This document shows positions 51,595 to 60,040 of a stretch of 64,000 nt of DNA, in pieces. The translations under genes were made by a program, and so were the position numbers. The stretch's first letter is position 1, and the number at the start of each line of letters is the position of its first letter. Below the pieces are notes generated by a model, which made no database searches, had not been told where the DNA came from, and saw only the letters and a list, made by a program, of their open reading frames with translations. This DNA is from Micromonospora sp. RHAY321 (GTDB lineage: Bacteria > Actinomycetota > Actinomycetes > Mycobacteriales > Micromonosporaceae), in NCBI RefSeq assembly GCF_023896955.1, contig NZ_JAMHIW010000002.1:310001-374000 (forward strand), read 5' to 3'.

Positions 51595-52446
51595 ATGCCT
51601 TTCATCACCGTCGGGACGGAAAACTCCGCGCCCATCGACCTGTACTACGAGGACCACGGGACCGGACAGCCGGTGGTGCTGATCCATGGCTTCCCGTTCA
51701 ACGGGGCGACCTGGGAGAAGGAGACCAACGCGCTGCTCAACGCCGGATACCGGACGATCACCCTCGATCGGCGCGGTTTCGGCAACTCCGCCCAGCCGGC
51801 GTTCGGGTACGACTACGACACCTTCGCCGCCGACCTCGACGTGCTGATGACCGAGCTGGACCTGAGCGAGGTAACCCTGGTGGGTCACTCGATGGGCACC
51901 GGCGAGGTCGTCCGCTACCTCGGCAACTACGGCTCGCGGCGAGTGAGCAGGGCGGTGCTGCTCAGCCCGCTGCAACCCATGCTGGGCAAGGCGAACGACA
52001 ACCCGGAAGGCGTCGACAGGGGCCTCTTCACGGGGTTCCAGCAGGCCATCATCAAGGACCGCTTCGCCTACCTGACCCAGTTCTGCGACGCGTTCTTCAA
52101 CTACAGCGAGAACAAGGGCAAGCTGGTCAGCGAGGAGGCGTACCGGGCGCACTGGCAGATCGGCGCCATGGCCTCGGGCAGGGCCACCCACAACTCGGTG
52201 GACGCCTGGCTGGAGGACTTCCGCCCCGACCTTCCGAAGATCGACGTTCCTGTTCTGATCGTCCAGGGCGACAAGGACAACGTGCTGCCCCTTCCGGTGA
52301 CCGGTCAGCGGCTCGCGCCGATGCTGCCGACCAGCCAGCTCATCACGCTCAAGGGCGCGCCGCACGGCATCCCTTGGACGCACGCCGACGACGTCAACAA
52401 GGCGATCATGGACTTCATGAAGCAGCCGGCGAAGGCGCGAGCCTGA
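51595..52446 (+). CDS. Alpha/beta hydrolase, chloroperoxidase-like
   Basis: 283 residues from ATG 51595 (AGGAGA upstream). VLIHGFPFNGATWEKE oxyanion loop, nucleophile Ser in LVGHSMGTGEVVRYLGNYG, acid in VQGDKDNVLPL, His in KGAPHGIPWTH. The set parallels that of the enzyme at 16861 ([16 protein letters not shown]), so the two are paralogues of the non-haem chloroperoxidase/perhydrolase family. Cytoplasmic. A terminator follows at 52492. The nearby SH3 genes are divergent, so the two promoters share the gap 51419-51594. Confidence 0.9.
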   Translation: MPFITVGTENSAPIDLYYEDHGTGQPVVLIHGFPFNGATWEKETNALLNAGYRTITLDRRGFGNSAQPAFGYDYDTFAADLDVLMTELDLSEVTLVGHSMGTGEVVRYLGNYGSRRVSRAVLLSPLQPMLGKANDNPEGVDRGLFTGFQQAIIKDRFAYLTQFCDAFFNYSENKGKLVSEEAYRAHWQIGAMASGRATHNSVDAWLEDFRPDLPKIDVPVLIVQGDKDNVLPLPVTGQRLAPMLPTSQLITLKGAPHGIPWTHADDVNKAIMDFMKQPAKARA

Positions 52447-52491
52447 TCCGCGGCCGTACCGGATCGGACGTCCGTACGGCAGGGACACCGC

Positions 52492-52520
52492 GACACCCGG
52501 CCCGCCGTGGGCCGGGTGTC
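52492..52520. terminator. Hairpin terminator between convergent genes
   Basis: GACACCCGGCCC (52492-52503) pairs with GGGCCGGGTGTC (52509-52520) around 5 nt, between the hydrolase stop and the methyltransferase stop. Confidence 0.87.
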
Positions 52521-52528
52521 GTCGTCCG

Positions 52529-53545
52529 TCAGGGCCGGCGGGCCACCACCGCGCCGTTGGCGCCGGGAGCGTCGAACGGCACGACCCGGGCGTCCACGAA
52601 GCCGGCGTCGGTGAGCCAGGCGACGTACTCCGCACCCGAGTAGTTCCGGCCGCCCTCGGTCTCGACCAGCATGTTCATGCCCATCAGCGCCGCCTCCGGC
52701 GGGCCGGTGCGCTCGTCGTTGAGCAGCAGTTCGCAGACGACGATCGCTCCGCCGGGCGGCAGCGCGGCGTGGCACCGCGCCAGCAGCGCCCGGTTCGTCG
52801 GCTCGTCCCAGTCGTGCAGGATCATGCTGAGCAGGATGACGTCGTGCCCGTCCGGCAGGGCCGGGTCGGCGAGGAAGTCGCCGGCGACCGCGTCGATGCG
52901 GCCGGTCAGACCGGCCGCCGCGATCCGCTCCTCGGCGCGGACGCACACGTGCGGAAGGTCCAGGACGGTCGCCCGCAGCTCCGGCAGCCGACGGCAGAGC
53001 TCGAGCGGGAACGCACCGGCCCCACCGCCCACGTCGAGCAGGCGACGGTACGCCGAGAAGTCGTACGCCTCGGCCAGCGCCCTGGCGGTGAAGCTGGACG
53101 TGGAGTACATGGCGTCCCAGAACTGCGCCAGCATCTCCGGGTCCTCGGTGTCGAACATCGACTGCTGGGTCTGCGGGTCCCAGGTCAGCGGCCGGTCGGT
53201 GCGCAGAGCCTCGGCAATGCGGTGCCAGGGCAGGTAGGTGCGCAGGTCGGAGTAGCGGACCTGGGCTCCGAAGTAGTACGGGCGACCCTCCACCAGGAAC
53301 TGCTCGGCCAGCTCCGAGTTGCGGTACCCGTCGCCGGCCTTCTCCAGCAGGCCGAGCGAGGCGCTGGCGGCCAGCAGCAGGTCCGCAGGGCGGTCGGCCA
53401 GCCCGAACTCGGCGGCGGCCTGCTCGACGGTCATCGTCCGGCCGTCGGCGAGCCGGGTGAACAGGCCGAGTTCGACGCCGACCGCGAGGGTCTTGAACCC
53501 CCAGACGCCGGCCACCAGGCTCATGAGGGGAGTCGGAGTGATCAT
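52529..53545 (-). CDS. O-methyltransferase (family 2, SAM-dependent)
   Basis: 338 residues. N-terminal dimerisation/winged-helix domain (~1-95) and Methyltransf_2 core with the SAM motif LLDVGGGAGAFPLELCR, acid in ATVLDLPHV, AGDFLADPALP, and catalytic His in LSMILHDWDEPTNRALL. It methylates hydroxyl groups of aromatic or polyketide-like small molecules in related proteins. No biosynthetic gene cluster is present here, so the substrate is open. It is convergent with the hydrolase and 53 bp upstream of the membrane-protein gene stop. Confidence 0.88.
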   Translation of the reverse strand: MITPTPLMSLVAGVWGFKTLAVGVELGLFTRLADGRTMTVEQAAAEFGLADRPADLLLAASASLGLLEKAGDGYRNSELAEQFLVEGRPYYFGAQVRYSDLRTYLPWHRIAEALRTDRPLTWDPQTQQSMFDTEDPEMLAQFWDAMYSTSSFTARALAEAYDFSAYRRLLDVGGGAGAFPLELCRRLPELRATVLDLPHVCVRAEERIAAAGLTGRIDAVAGDFLADPALPDGHDVILLSMILHDWDEPTNRALLARCHAALPPGGAIVVCELLLNDERTGPPEAALMGMNMLVETEGGRNYSGAEYVAWLTDAGFVDARVVPFDAPGANGAVVARRP

Positions 53546-53598
53546 GGCGACATGAGATCACAAATTCGGACCGTCCACGATGGGTGGTCGGTCGCCGG

Positions 53599-54228
53599 TC
53601 AGGCTCGGATCAGCGTGACCAGGCCCGCCGCGACCAGCACGCCCGCCCAGAGCCGGTCGACGTTGAACCACGCGCGACGCAGCACCCCGACCCCGAGCAC
53701 CTGGTAGACGAGCATCGCGACGACCAGGGCGGTGCCGAACACGGCCACCGTGTGCACGCCGGCCGCGGCCAGCCCGGGCAGCGCACCCACCGGCGCGGCG
53801 GCCAGGTGCCCGGGGTGACCCCCGGGCATCGGCTCGTTGACCAGCACCGGCAGCAGCATCAGCCCCGCGCCGTGCGCCGACGACATGAGGAACGACCACC
53901 CGGCGAGCTGCGCCGCGGACAGCCGCATCCCCGCCCAGCGGAAGTGCCGCTCGGACAACAACCGCCACAGCCCGAAGCCGACCAGCAGCACACCACCGAC
54001 CACCGCCAGGGCGGTGCTCGCCGTCACCGACCGGGTGGCGGTGACCAACGCGGCGACGATCCCCACCGAGGCGAGGTGCCCGGCCGCGATGGGCGGCAAC
54101 GAGCGCAGCAGAGCCGTCCGGCTGCGCTCCTGGAGGCCGCGGGCCACCGCGAACAACCAGCCCATCGCCGGGTTCAGGCCGTGGAACGCCCCGAGCGCGG
54201 CGAGCGTCGCCCAGGTGGTGGCGGTCAC
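53599..54228 (-). CDS. Membrane protein, metal-transporter-like (UreH/NicO-like)
   Basis: 209 residues from GTG 54228, overlapping the methanethiol-oxidase stop (GTGA). Six or so membrane helices; helix 1 carries GAFHGLNPAMGWLFAVARG, and a mid-protein SSAHGAGLMLLP adds a second His helix. The pattern recalls NicO/UreH-type nickel, cobalt or copper carriers, but the classical HxxxxDH is not complete, so the call is tentative. Coupling to the SBP56 gene suggests supply of a metal or handling of a sulfur product for that enzyme. Confidence 0.6.
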   Translation of the reverse strand: MTATTWATLAALGAFHGLNPAMGWLFAVARGLQERSRTALLRSLPPIAAGHLASVGIVAALVTATRSVTASTALAVVGGVLLVGFGLWRLLSERHFRWAGMRLSAAQLAGWSFLMSSAHGAGLMLLPVLVNEPMPGGHPGHLAAAPVGALPGLAAAGVHTVAVFGTALVVAMLVYQVLGVGVLRRAWFNVDRLWAGVLVAAGLVTLIRA

Positions 54229-55631
54229 GGGAAGCAGTACGAGTCGGACGAGGCGTCCCCGCCCTGCAAACGGGTCTGGTGCACCCGCAGGCCCCGGAAC
54301 TCCTCCCCGTGCGGGAAGAACCTCGGGTCCGGCCTGAGCCCTCCGGCCTCGACGTCCACGTCGAGCTTGGCCAGCCAGGCCCCCACCCCGTCGGGATAGA
54401 ACTGGTCGTCCCAGGCGCCGTAGAGGGAGTTGCTGACGTAGACCCGCCGGCCGTCCCGGCTCACCTCGACCATCTGCGGGCCGCCGGCCAGAGCCTCGTC
54501 CGGGGCGGACGGGTGCGCGGTGCGCCGTACGATCCCGCCGAGGTGCACCGACCCGGTCTGCACCGGGTGCAGCGGGTCGCTGACGTCGTACTGGCGCAGC
54601 TCCCCGGTGCCCCAACAGGAGACGTAGAGGAACCGGTCGTCGACCGACAGGTCGATGTCGGTCACCAGCGGCGGCACCGCGCCGAACGGCTTGAGCAGGT
54701 CGGGCAGGTCCCCGGGGTCGGCCGGCTCTGCGGGAATGTCGATCACCTTGGTGACCGCCCAGGCATCGCCGTCGCGGTGCCACAGCCAGATCGAGGCGGA
54801 CAGGTCCTCGACGCTGATCACCACCCCGACGAACCCGTACGACTTCGTCGGGTCGTGCGCCGGGCGCAGCTCCAGCGGCATCTGGTACTGGTCGCCCAGG
54901 TCGACGCGCTGCACGTGCCGGCGTTTCGCGAGATCCCAGAAGTGGATGGCGTGGCCGTAGCGCCGGCCCAGGAGCAGCTCACCGATGATGCCGTCCTCGA
55001 TCATCGACGGGGTGCCCCACTCGCTGGTGACCAGCACGTCCTGGGTCAGGTGCCACCACAGGTCGTACGCCAGGAACTGCGGGCCCCGGTCGGCCTCCCA
55101 CGCCCCGCGTACCTCGAACGTGGTGTGGTCCAGGATGGCGATGCCTCCCGGACCCTCCGCACCGTCCGCGCCGCCGAGCGCGGAGAGGTAGATGCCGTCC
55201 GGGCCACAGTGCACGGTGTGCGGGCGGGAGTAGCCGGCCCGTTTCGCCAGCTCCTCCGGGCCGATCACCTTGACCACCTGCGGCTGGCGCGGGTCGGGCC
55301 GGGTGTCGATGACGTGGATCCGCGACGAGCGCAGGCCGGGAACGATCAGGTAGCGCCGCTCGACGTGCGGGTGCGGGGCGGTCGGGCAGAGCGCGCTGCT
55401 GCACGCGTTCCAGCCGAAGTGATGCAGCTCGTCGCCGAGGTGCGGCAGGTCGGTCCAGCCGACCACCCGGCCGTAGTCGGGGGAGTCGGGGTCGGTGTCC
55501 AGCACCACGATGGCGTCCGGGCGGCTGGCCGTGCGGTCGAAGGCCGCCACGTAGGCGAGCTTCTCGGCCGGCGCCGCCACCGCCTCCCGGGGAGAGGGGT
55601 AGAAGGTGGGATCGGGGGTCCAGCGGGTCAT
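54225..55631 (-). CDS. Methanethiol oxidase / selenium-binding protein (SBP56)
   Basis: 468 residues from ATG 55631, normal SBP56 size. Signature LPHLGDELHHFGWNACSSALCP (first Cys of the CSSC motif kept, the second displaced), YSRPHTVHCGPDGIYLSALGG, and beta-propeller repeats to the end. Family members oxidise methanethiol to formaldehyde, H2S and H2O2 using copper. No signal peptide is visible, unlike some periplasmic bacterial forms. It follows ssuB by 14 bp and is coupled to the membrane protein, so one operon runs ssuA-C-B-mtoX-like-transporter. Confidence 0.87.
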   Translation of the reverse strand: MTRWTPDPTFYPSPREAVAAPAEKLAYVAAFDRTASRPDAIVVLDTDPDSPDYGRVVGWTDLPHLGDELHHFGWNACSSALCPTAPHPHVERRYLIVPGLRSSRIHVIDTRPDPRQPQVVKVIGPEELAKRAGYSRPHTVHCGPDGIYLSALGGADGAEGPGGIAILDHTTFEVRGAWEADRGPQFLAYDLWWHLTQDVLVTSEWGTPSMIEDGIIGELLLGRRYGHAIHFWDLAKRRHVQRVDLGDQYQMPLELRPAHDPTKSYGFVGVVISVEDLSASIWLWHRDGDAWAVTKVIDIPAEPADPGDLPDLLKPFGAVPPLVTDIDLSVDDRFLYVSCWGTGELRQYDVSDPLHPVQTGSVHLGGIVRRTAHPSAPDEALAGGPQMVEVSRDGRRVYVSNSLYGAWDDQFYPDGVGAWLAKLDVDVEAGGLRPDPRFFPHGEEFRGLRVHQTRLQGGDASSDSYCFP

Positions 55632-55645
55632 CGGGTCTCCGCTCG

Positions 55646-56377
55646 TCAGGTGGTGGGAACGCCGAGCCGGTCCAGCAGGTGGCGGCGCAGGGCGCCGAAG
55701 GCCGGGTCGTCCGGCGTACGGGTGGGGGACAGGTCGACGGGCAGGTCCGCGGCGATGCGGCCGGCGTCGAGGAGCAGGATCCGGTCGGCGAGCAGGAGCG
55801 CCTCCTCCACGTCGTGGGTGACGAGCAGGGCGGCGAAGCCGTGCTCGGCGCGCAGCCGGCGCAGCAGCACCTGCATGCGCAGCCGGGTCAGCGCGTCCAG
55901 GGCGCCGAACGGCTCGTCGAGCAGCAGCAGGTCGGGCTCGCGGACCAGGGCCCGCGCGACGGCCACCCGCTGCGCCTGCCCGCCGGAGAGCTCCGCCGGC
56001 CAGGCGCGGTGCCGCTCGGCCAGCCCGACCTCGGCCAGCGCCCGGTGGATCCGTCCGGCGGTGTCGGTACCGGACAGCCCGAGCCCGACGTTGTCCGCCA
56101 TCCGCTTCCACGGCAGCAGACGGTGTTCCTGGAAGACCACGGCGGCGGTGCCGTGGACGACGGTCTCGCCGCTTGCCTCGCCGTCGAGCCCGGCGAGAAT
56201 CCGCAGGAGAGTGCTCTTGCCGGAACCGCTGCCGCCCAGCAGGGCCACCACCTCGCCCCGCGAGATGGTCAGATCGACCCCGGCCAGCACGACCGTCGGC
56301 CCGAACGCCCGGCGCACCTCGTGGGCGGTGAGCACCGGCGTCGCGCCGTTCAGGTGGCCCGCAGTCCGCGACGCCAT
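55646..56377 (-). CDS. ssuB: Sulfonate ABC transporter ATP-binding protein
   Basis: 243 residues from ATG 56377, overlapping ssuC by 28 bp. Walker A LLGGSGSGKSTLLR, Q-loop FQEHRLLPW, signature LSGGQAQRVAVARAL, Walker B LLLLDEPFGALD, switch VTHDVEEALLLADR. This is the SsuB/TauB type that energises aliphatic sulfonate or taurine import at the membrane. It works with the SsuC permease and SsuA lipoprotein encoded upstream, with the SsuD monooxygenase divergent. Confidence 0.93.
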   Translation of the reverse strand: MASRTAGHLNGATPVLTAHEVRRAFGPTVVLAGVDLTISRGEVVALLGGSGSGKSTLLRILAGLDGEASGETVVHGTAAVVFQEHRLLPWKRMADNVGLGLSGTDTAGRIHRALAEVGLAERHRAWPAELSGGQAQRVAVARALVREPDLLLLDEPFGALDALTRLRMQVLLRRLRAEHGFAALLVTHDVEEALLLADRILLLDAGRIAADLPVDLSPTRTPDDPAFGALRRHLLDRLGVPTT

Positions 56378-57183
56378 GTCAGCATCCTCCTCTCCAGGAC
56401 GCGCAACGCAAGGTCGGATATCAGCCCGAGCAGGGCGTAGACGAGCAGGCCGAGCACCACGACCTCGGTCTGGCTGAACTCCCGCGCCTCCATCATCAGA
56501 AAGCCGATCCCGGTCTGTGCGTTGACCTGTTCGCCGACGACCAGGCTGAGCCAGGCCGCCCCGATCGCCAGGCGCAGGCCGAGGAAGAGGGCGGGCAGCG
56601 CGCCGGGCAGCACCACGTGGCGCAGCCGGGCGGCCTGTCCCAGCCCGCACGTGCGGGCCGCCTCCACCAGTCGCTCGTCGATGTCGCGGATGCCGGCGTA
56701 GGTGTTGAAGTAGATGGGGAAGAACGCGCCCAGCGCGACAAGGCTGATCTTGAGCGGTTCGCCGATGCCGACCCAGATGATCAGCAGCGGCACCAGGCCC
56801 AGGTGCGGCAGCATCCGGGCCATCTGCACCGGGGGGTCGACCAGGTCGTCGCCGAGCCGGAGCAGTCCCGCCGCGGTGCCCAGGACCAGGGCGAGGAGCC
56901 CGCCGATCAGCAACCCGGCCCCGGCGCGGGTGAGGGAGTCCAGCAGGTGGATGGCGAGCGTACCGTCGCGGGCCAGTCGCCAGCCGGCGGCGAGCACGTC
57001 GCTCGGCGCGGGCAGCTTCTCCGGCGCGAGCAGCCCGGTCCTGGCGGCCAACTCCCAGCCCAGCACCAGCACGACCGGGCTCACCAGCCGCCGCCAGCGC
57101 CGCGCGGACCGCTGGCGTCGGGGCACGACCGGCGCTGCGGCCGCGACCTCGGTCAGGGGCTCCGCGAGCGTCGTACGGCTCAC
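56350..57183 (-). CDS. ssuC: Sulfonate ABC transporter permease
   Basis: 277 residues. Six membrane helices after a basic N-terminus; BPD_transp_1 fold with the EAA-like loop VEAARTCGLGQAARLRHVVLPGALPALFLGL and the SsuC/TauC-style start SPVVLVLGWELAARTG. ATG 57183 overlaps the ssuA stop as ATGA. It forms the importer with SsuA and SsuB. Confidence 0.93.
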   Translation of the reverse strand: MSRTTLAEPLTEVAAAAPVVPRRQRSARRWRRLVSPVVLVLGWELAARTGLLAPEKLPAPSDVLAAGWRLARDGTLAIHLLDSLTRAGAGLLIGGLLALVLGTAAGLLRLGDDLVDPPVQMARMLPHLGLVPLLIIWVGIGEPLKISLVALGAFFPIYFNTYAGIRDIDERLVEAARTCGLGQAARLRHVVLPGALPALFLGLRLAIGAAWLSLVVGEQVNAQTGIGFLMMEAREFSQTEVVVLGLLVYALLGLISDLALRVLERRMLTWRRGLRAT

Positions 57184-58157
57184 TGGAAGACCTCGCTGAA
57201 CCGACCGTCCACCCGGGATCGGATGTCGACCGGGCCGGGAATGAGATCCAGGGCGATGAAGCTGTCGGTGATCGCCTGGAGTTCGTCGCCGATCGCCGGG
57301 GTGACCGGGGCGAGGGGCCGGGCGCTGCGGGCCAGGGCGCGGCTGGTGACGTCCTCGGGAATTTTCAGCTCCGGTGCGAGGGTGCTGGCCCGCTCCTCGG
57401 GGTGCGCGATGCCCCAGTCGGTCACCTCGCGGTACCGCTGGAGGAACGAACGGATGTCGTCCGGCCGCTCGGCGACGGCGTCGGGGGCGGCCAGGACGTA
57501 CTCGCGGTTGCTGGCCAGGCCCGTCGCGTCGGCGAGCACCCGGACTCCCGGCTGCTCGGCCAGGGCGAAGTACGGGTCCCAGATCACCCAGGCGTCGACC
57601 TGCCCGCTGTCGAAGGCGGGCCGCCCCTCGGCGGGCTTGAGGTACTTGACCTGGATGTCCTTCAACGTCATGTGGTTGGCCTCCAGCAGCCGGACCAGCA
57701 GCCAGTGCACGTTGGAGCCCTTGTTGAGGGCGACCGTCCCACCCTTCAGGTCGGCGAAGCTGCGGTAGCCGCTGTCGGCCTTGACCAGCACGGCCTCACC
57801 CTGCGGGATCGGCGCCGAGGTGCCGATGATGGTGAACGGGATCTTGCCGGCGGCGGCGAAGACGGGCGGTGCCTCGCCGACCTGCCCGAGGTCGATCGAC
57901 CCGGCCTTGAGGGCCTCGGTCAGCGCCGGGCCGCTCTCGAACAGCGACCACTCCACCCCGGGTGCGGCGCCGCGTGCCTTGACCAGGCTCAGGCCGCCGA
58001 AGCGTTGGTAGCCGATCCGGAGCGGGCCCGTGTCGTCCCCGGCGTCGGCGGGCCCTCCGCAGGCGCTCACGCCGGCGGTGGCGAGCAGTGCCACGGTGGC
58101 GAGCGCGGCCGTCAGCAGGCGACTGCGGTGTGAGCGGCTCCGTGAGGGGGTGCGCAT
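57180..58157 (-). CDS. ssuA: Sulfonate-binding lipoprotein
   Basis: 325 residues from ATG 58157; the reading frame extends upstream but the signal sequence begins here. Lipoprotein signal with lipobox GVSAC at ~residues 28-32. The periplasmic binding fold of SsuA shows LRIGYQRFGGLSLVKARG, GSIDLGQVGEAPPVFAAAGK, FADLKGGTVALNKGSNVH and QVDAWVIWDPYFALAE. It captures alkanesulfonates on the outer membrane face. First gene of the minus-strand ssu/methanethiol-oxidase operon, divergent from ssuD across a 17-bp palindrome. Confidence 0.92.
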   Translation of the reverse strand: MRTPSRSRSHRSRLLTAALATVALLATAGVSACGGPADAGDDTGPLRIGYQRFGGLSLVKARGAAPGVEWSLFESGPALTEALKAGSIDLGQVGEAPPVFAAAGKIPFTIIGTSAPIPQGEAVLVKADSGYRSFADLKGGTVALNKGSNVHWLLVRLLEANHMTLKDIQVKYLKPAEGRPAFDSGQVDAWVIWDPYFALAEQPGVRVLADATGLASNREYVLAAPDAVAERPDDIRSFLQRYREVTDWGIAHPEERASTLAPELKIPEDVTSRALARSARPLAPVTPAIGDELQAITDSFIALDLIPGPVDIRSRVDGRFSEVFQ

Positions 58158-58223
58158 GGCGGCTCCTTGGGTTGGGCATGCGGATCCGGACGCATCGACC
58201 GGTGTCGGTGGCATCGTCGGTAG

Positions 58224-58240
58224 CCTACTAACCCGGTAGG
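58224..58240. promoter_or_regulatory. 17-bp palindrome between ssuA and ssuD
   Basis: CCTACT-AACCC-GGTAGG has 6-5-6 architecture with one mismatched base pair, like the site at 45617. A further half-site GTAGGCT (58249-58255) pairs with AGCCTAC (58222-58228), giving three half-sites in 34 bp. It lies 67 bp from the ssuA start and 110 bp from ssuD, placed to regulate both directions. Confidence 0.6.
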
Positions 58241-58350
58241 TTTTATGGGTAGGCTGTCGGCGGGATCGTCCCACCCCTCAGGAGGTGCCCGCCCTCGCCG
58301 CGTGCGCCACCGCAACCGTTCCCGCCGCCGCGCTGGAGGAAAGAGCCGAG

Positions 58351-59538
58351 ATGACCCTCACCTTCCACTGGTTCCTGCCCACCTACGGCGACAGCCGGGA
58401 CATCGTCGGCGGCGGGCACGGCGTGCCGGCCGGCACCGCCGGGGGTGCCCGCCCGGCCACCGTGGCGTACCTGGGGCAGATCGCCCGTACCGCCGAGCAG
58501 CTCGGCTTCGTCGGCGCGCTCACCCCGACCGGCGCCTGGTGCGAGGACGCCTGGCTCAGCACCGCGATGCTCACCGAGGTGACCGAGCGACTCAAGTTCC
58601 TGGTCGCCTTCCGGCCCGGGCTGACCTCACCCACGCTGGCCGCCCAGATGGCCTCGACCTTCCAACGGCTGTCCCGGGGCCGACTGCTGCTCAACGTGGT
58701 CACCGGCGGTGAGTCACAGGAGCAGCGGGCGTACGGCGACTTCCTGGACAAGGACGCCCGGTACGCGCGGGCCGACGAGTTCCTGCAGGTGGTGCACGCG
58801 TTGTGGCGCGGTGAGACGGTCGACCACGCCGGCACCCACCTGCGCGTCGAGCAGGCCCGGCTGCACCGGCTGCCCGACCCGGTCCCGCCGGTCTACTTCG
58901 GTGGCTCGTCCGCCGCCGCCCTGCCGGTGGCGGTGCGGCACAGCGACGTCTACCTCACCTGGGGAGAGCCGCCGGCCCAGGTCGCCGGCAAGCTGGACCG
59001 GGTCCGCGCGCTGGCCGCCGACGCCGGGCGCGAGCTGCGCTTCGGCATCCGGCTGCACGTCATCGCCCGGGACACCGCGGAGCATGCCTGGGCGCAGGCC
59101 CGCCGCCTGCTCGACGGCATCGCCGAGGCCGACATCCGGGCGGTGCAGGAAGGGCTGCGCCGCAGCGAGTCCGAGGGACAGCGCCGGATGCTCGACCTGC
59201 ACGGCGGCTCCCGCGACGGCCTGGAGGTCTCGCCCAACCTGTGGGCCGGGGTCGGGCTGGTGCGCGGTGGGGCCGGCACCGCCCTCGTCGGCAGCCACAC
59301 CGAGGTCGCCGACCGGATCGCCGAGTACCACGCGCTCGGTATCGACGAGTTCATCCTCTCCGGCCATCCGCACCTGGAGGAGGCGTACTGGTTCGGCGAG
59401 GGTGTGCTGCCGATCCTGCGCGACCGCGGGCTGTGGCGGCACCCCGACGGCGAGCCGGGAGCGGCGGAACACCTCGACATTCCCTTCGCCGGGGCACCGG
59501 CCCCCCGGCCCGCACCGGAGCCCGCCGCGGCACGCTGA
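58351..59538 (+). CDS. ssuD: FMNH2-dependent alkanesulfonate monooxygenase
   Basis: 395 residues from ATG 58351 (GGAGG 11 nt upstream). LLM-class bacterial-luciferase fold: FHWFLPTYGDSRDIVGGGH, LTPTGAWCEDAWLS, RLKFLVAFRPG, SRGRLLLNVVTGGES, DARYARADEFLQV, DEFILSGHPHLEEAYWFGEGVLP. It releases sulfite from C1-C10 sulfonates with O2 and reduced flavin in the cytoplasm. A flavin reductase (ssuE type) is not in the window. It is divergent from ssuABC. Confidence 0.92.
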   Translation: MTLTFHWFLPTYGDSRDIVGGGHGVPAGTAGGARPATVAYLGQIARTAEQLGFVGALTPTGAWCEDAWLSTAMLTEVTERLKFLVAFRPGLTSPTLAAQMASTFQRLSRGRLLLNVVTGGESQEQRAYGDFLDKDARYARADEFLQVVHALWRGETVDHAGTHLRVEQARLHRLPDPVPPVYFGGSSAAALPVAVRHSDVYLTWGEPPAQVAGKLDRVRALAADAGRELRFGIRLHVIARDTAEHAWAQARRLLDGIAEADIRAVQEGLRRSESEGQRRMLDLHGGSRDGLEVSPNLWAGVGLVRGGAGTALVGSHTEVADRIAEYHALGIDEFILSGHPHLEEAYWFGEGVLPILRDRGLWRHPDGEPGAAEHLDIPFAGAPAPRPAPEPAAAR

Positions 59539-59563
59539 CCGAGGAAACCTCCGGACGCTGCCG

Positions 59564-59968
59564 CTAGCTGGGTCCGCCGGCCGTACGCCGGCTGGCCCAG
59601 CGCGCGCCGAGGCTCACCACCGTGCTGCCGATCGCCGTCCCGACGAACACCAGGACCGCCCCGACGACCCAGAGTCCGCTGTCGTCGCTCGACGCGGCCC
59701 GCCACGTCCAGGCCGTGGTGAAAACCACCGTCATGACAGGCGCCACCAGCCACGGGCTGAGCCGCCGGACGGCGAGGGCGGCGAGCAGCACGAGGCTCAG
59801 CACGCAGCCGATCACCTGCCACGCGGCGTACGGGCCGCTGGTCGATCCCGTTTGCGGGTCGACGGTGTACCCGGTGTCCCAACCCAGCCAGAGCAACCAC
59901 ACCCCGACCGTGGCCACCGCCAGGTACAGAGCCCCGAGCAGTGCACGCGTACCCCTCGTCGCTGTCAT
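59564..59968 (-). CDS. Small four-helix membrane protein
   Basis: 134 residues from ATG 59968; an upstream ATG (60040) would add a basic, non-hydrophobic stretch. Four membrane helices: LLGALYLAVATVGVWLLWLG, VIGCVLSLVLLAALAV, WLVAPVMTVVFTTAWTW and a last VVGAVLVFVGTAIGSTVV. No family is recognised; the profile is that of the small actinobacterial DUF membrane proteins. It is convergent with ssuD (25 bp). Confidence 0.65.
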   Translation of the reverse strand: MTATRGTRALLGALYLAVATVGVWLLWLGWDTGYTVDPQTGSTSGPYAAWQVIGCVLSLVLLAALAVRRLSPWLVAPVMTVVFTTAWTWRAASSDDSGLWVVGAVLVFVGTAIGSTVVSLGARWASRRTAGGPS

Positions 59969-60040
59969 CCGGAGATCATCCCCCGCGCGGCGCGGTCTGG
60001 AAATGAGCACCGGCACCCATCTGCGACGGCGCCCGGCCAA

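Noticed and set aside
16861..52446. The hydrolases at 16861 and 51595 as flanks of a duplicated or mobile segment
   Set aside because: They are paralogues by motif but differ widely outside the active site and have unrelated neighbours.
52529..53545. O-methyltransferase plus SARP gene as a sign of a secondary-metabolite cluster
   Set aside because: They lie 10 kb apart with no polyketide, NRPS, terpene or RiPP genes; a SARP alone does not define a cluster.
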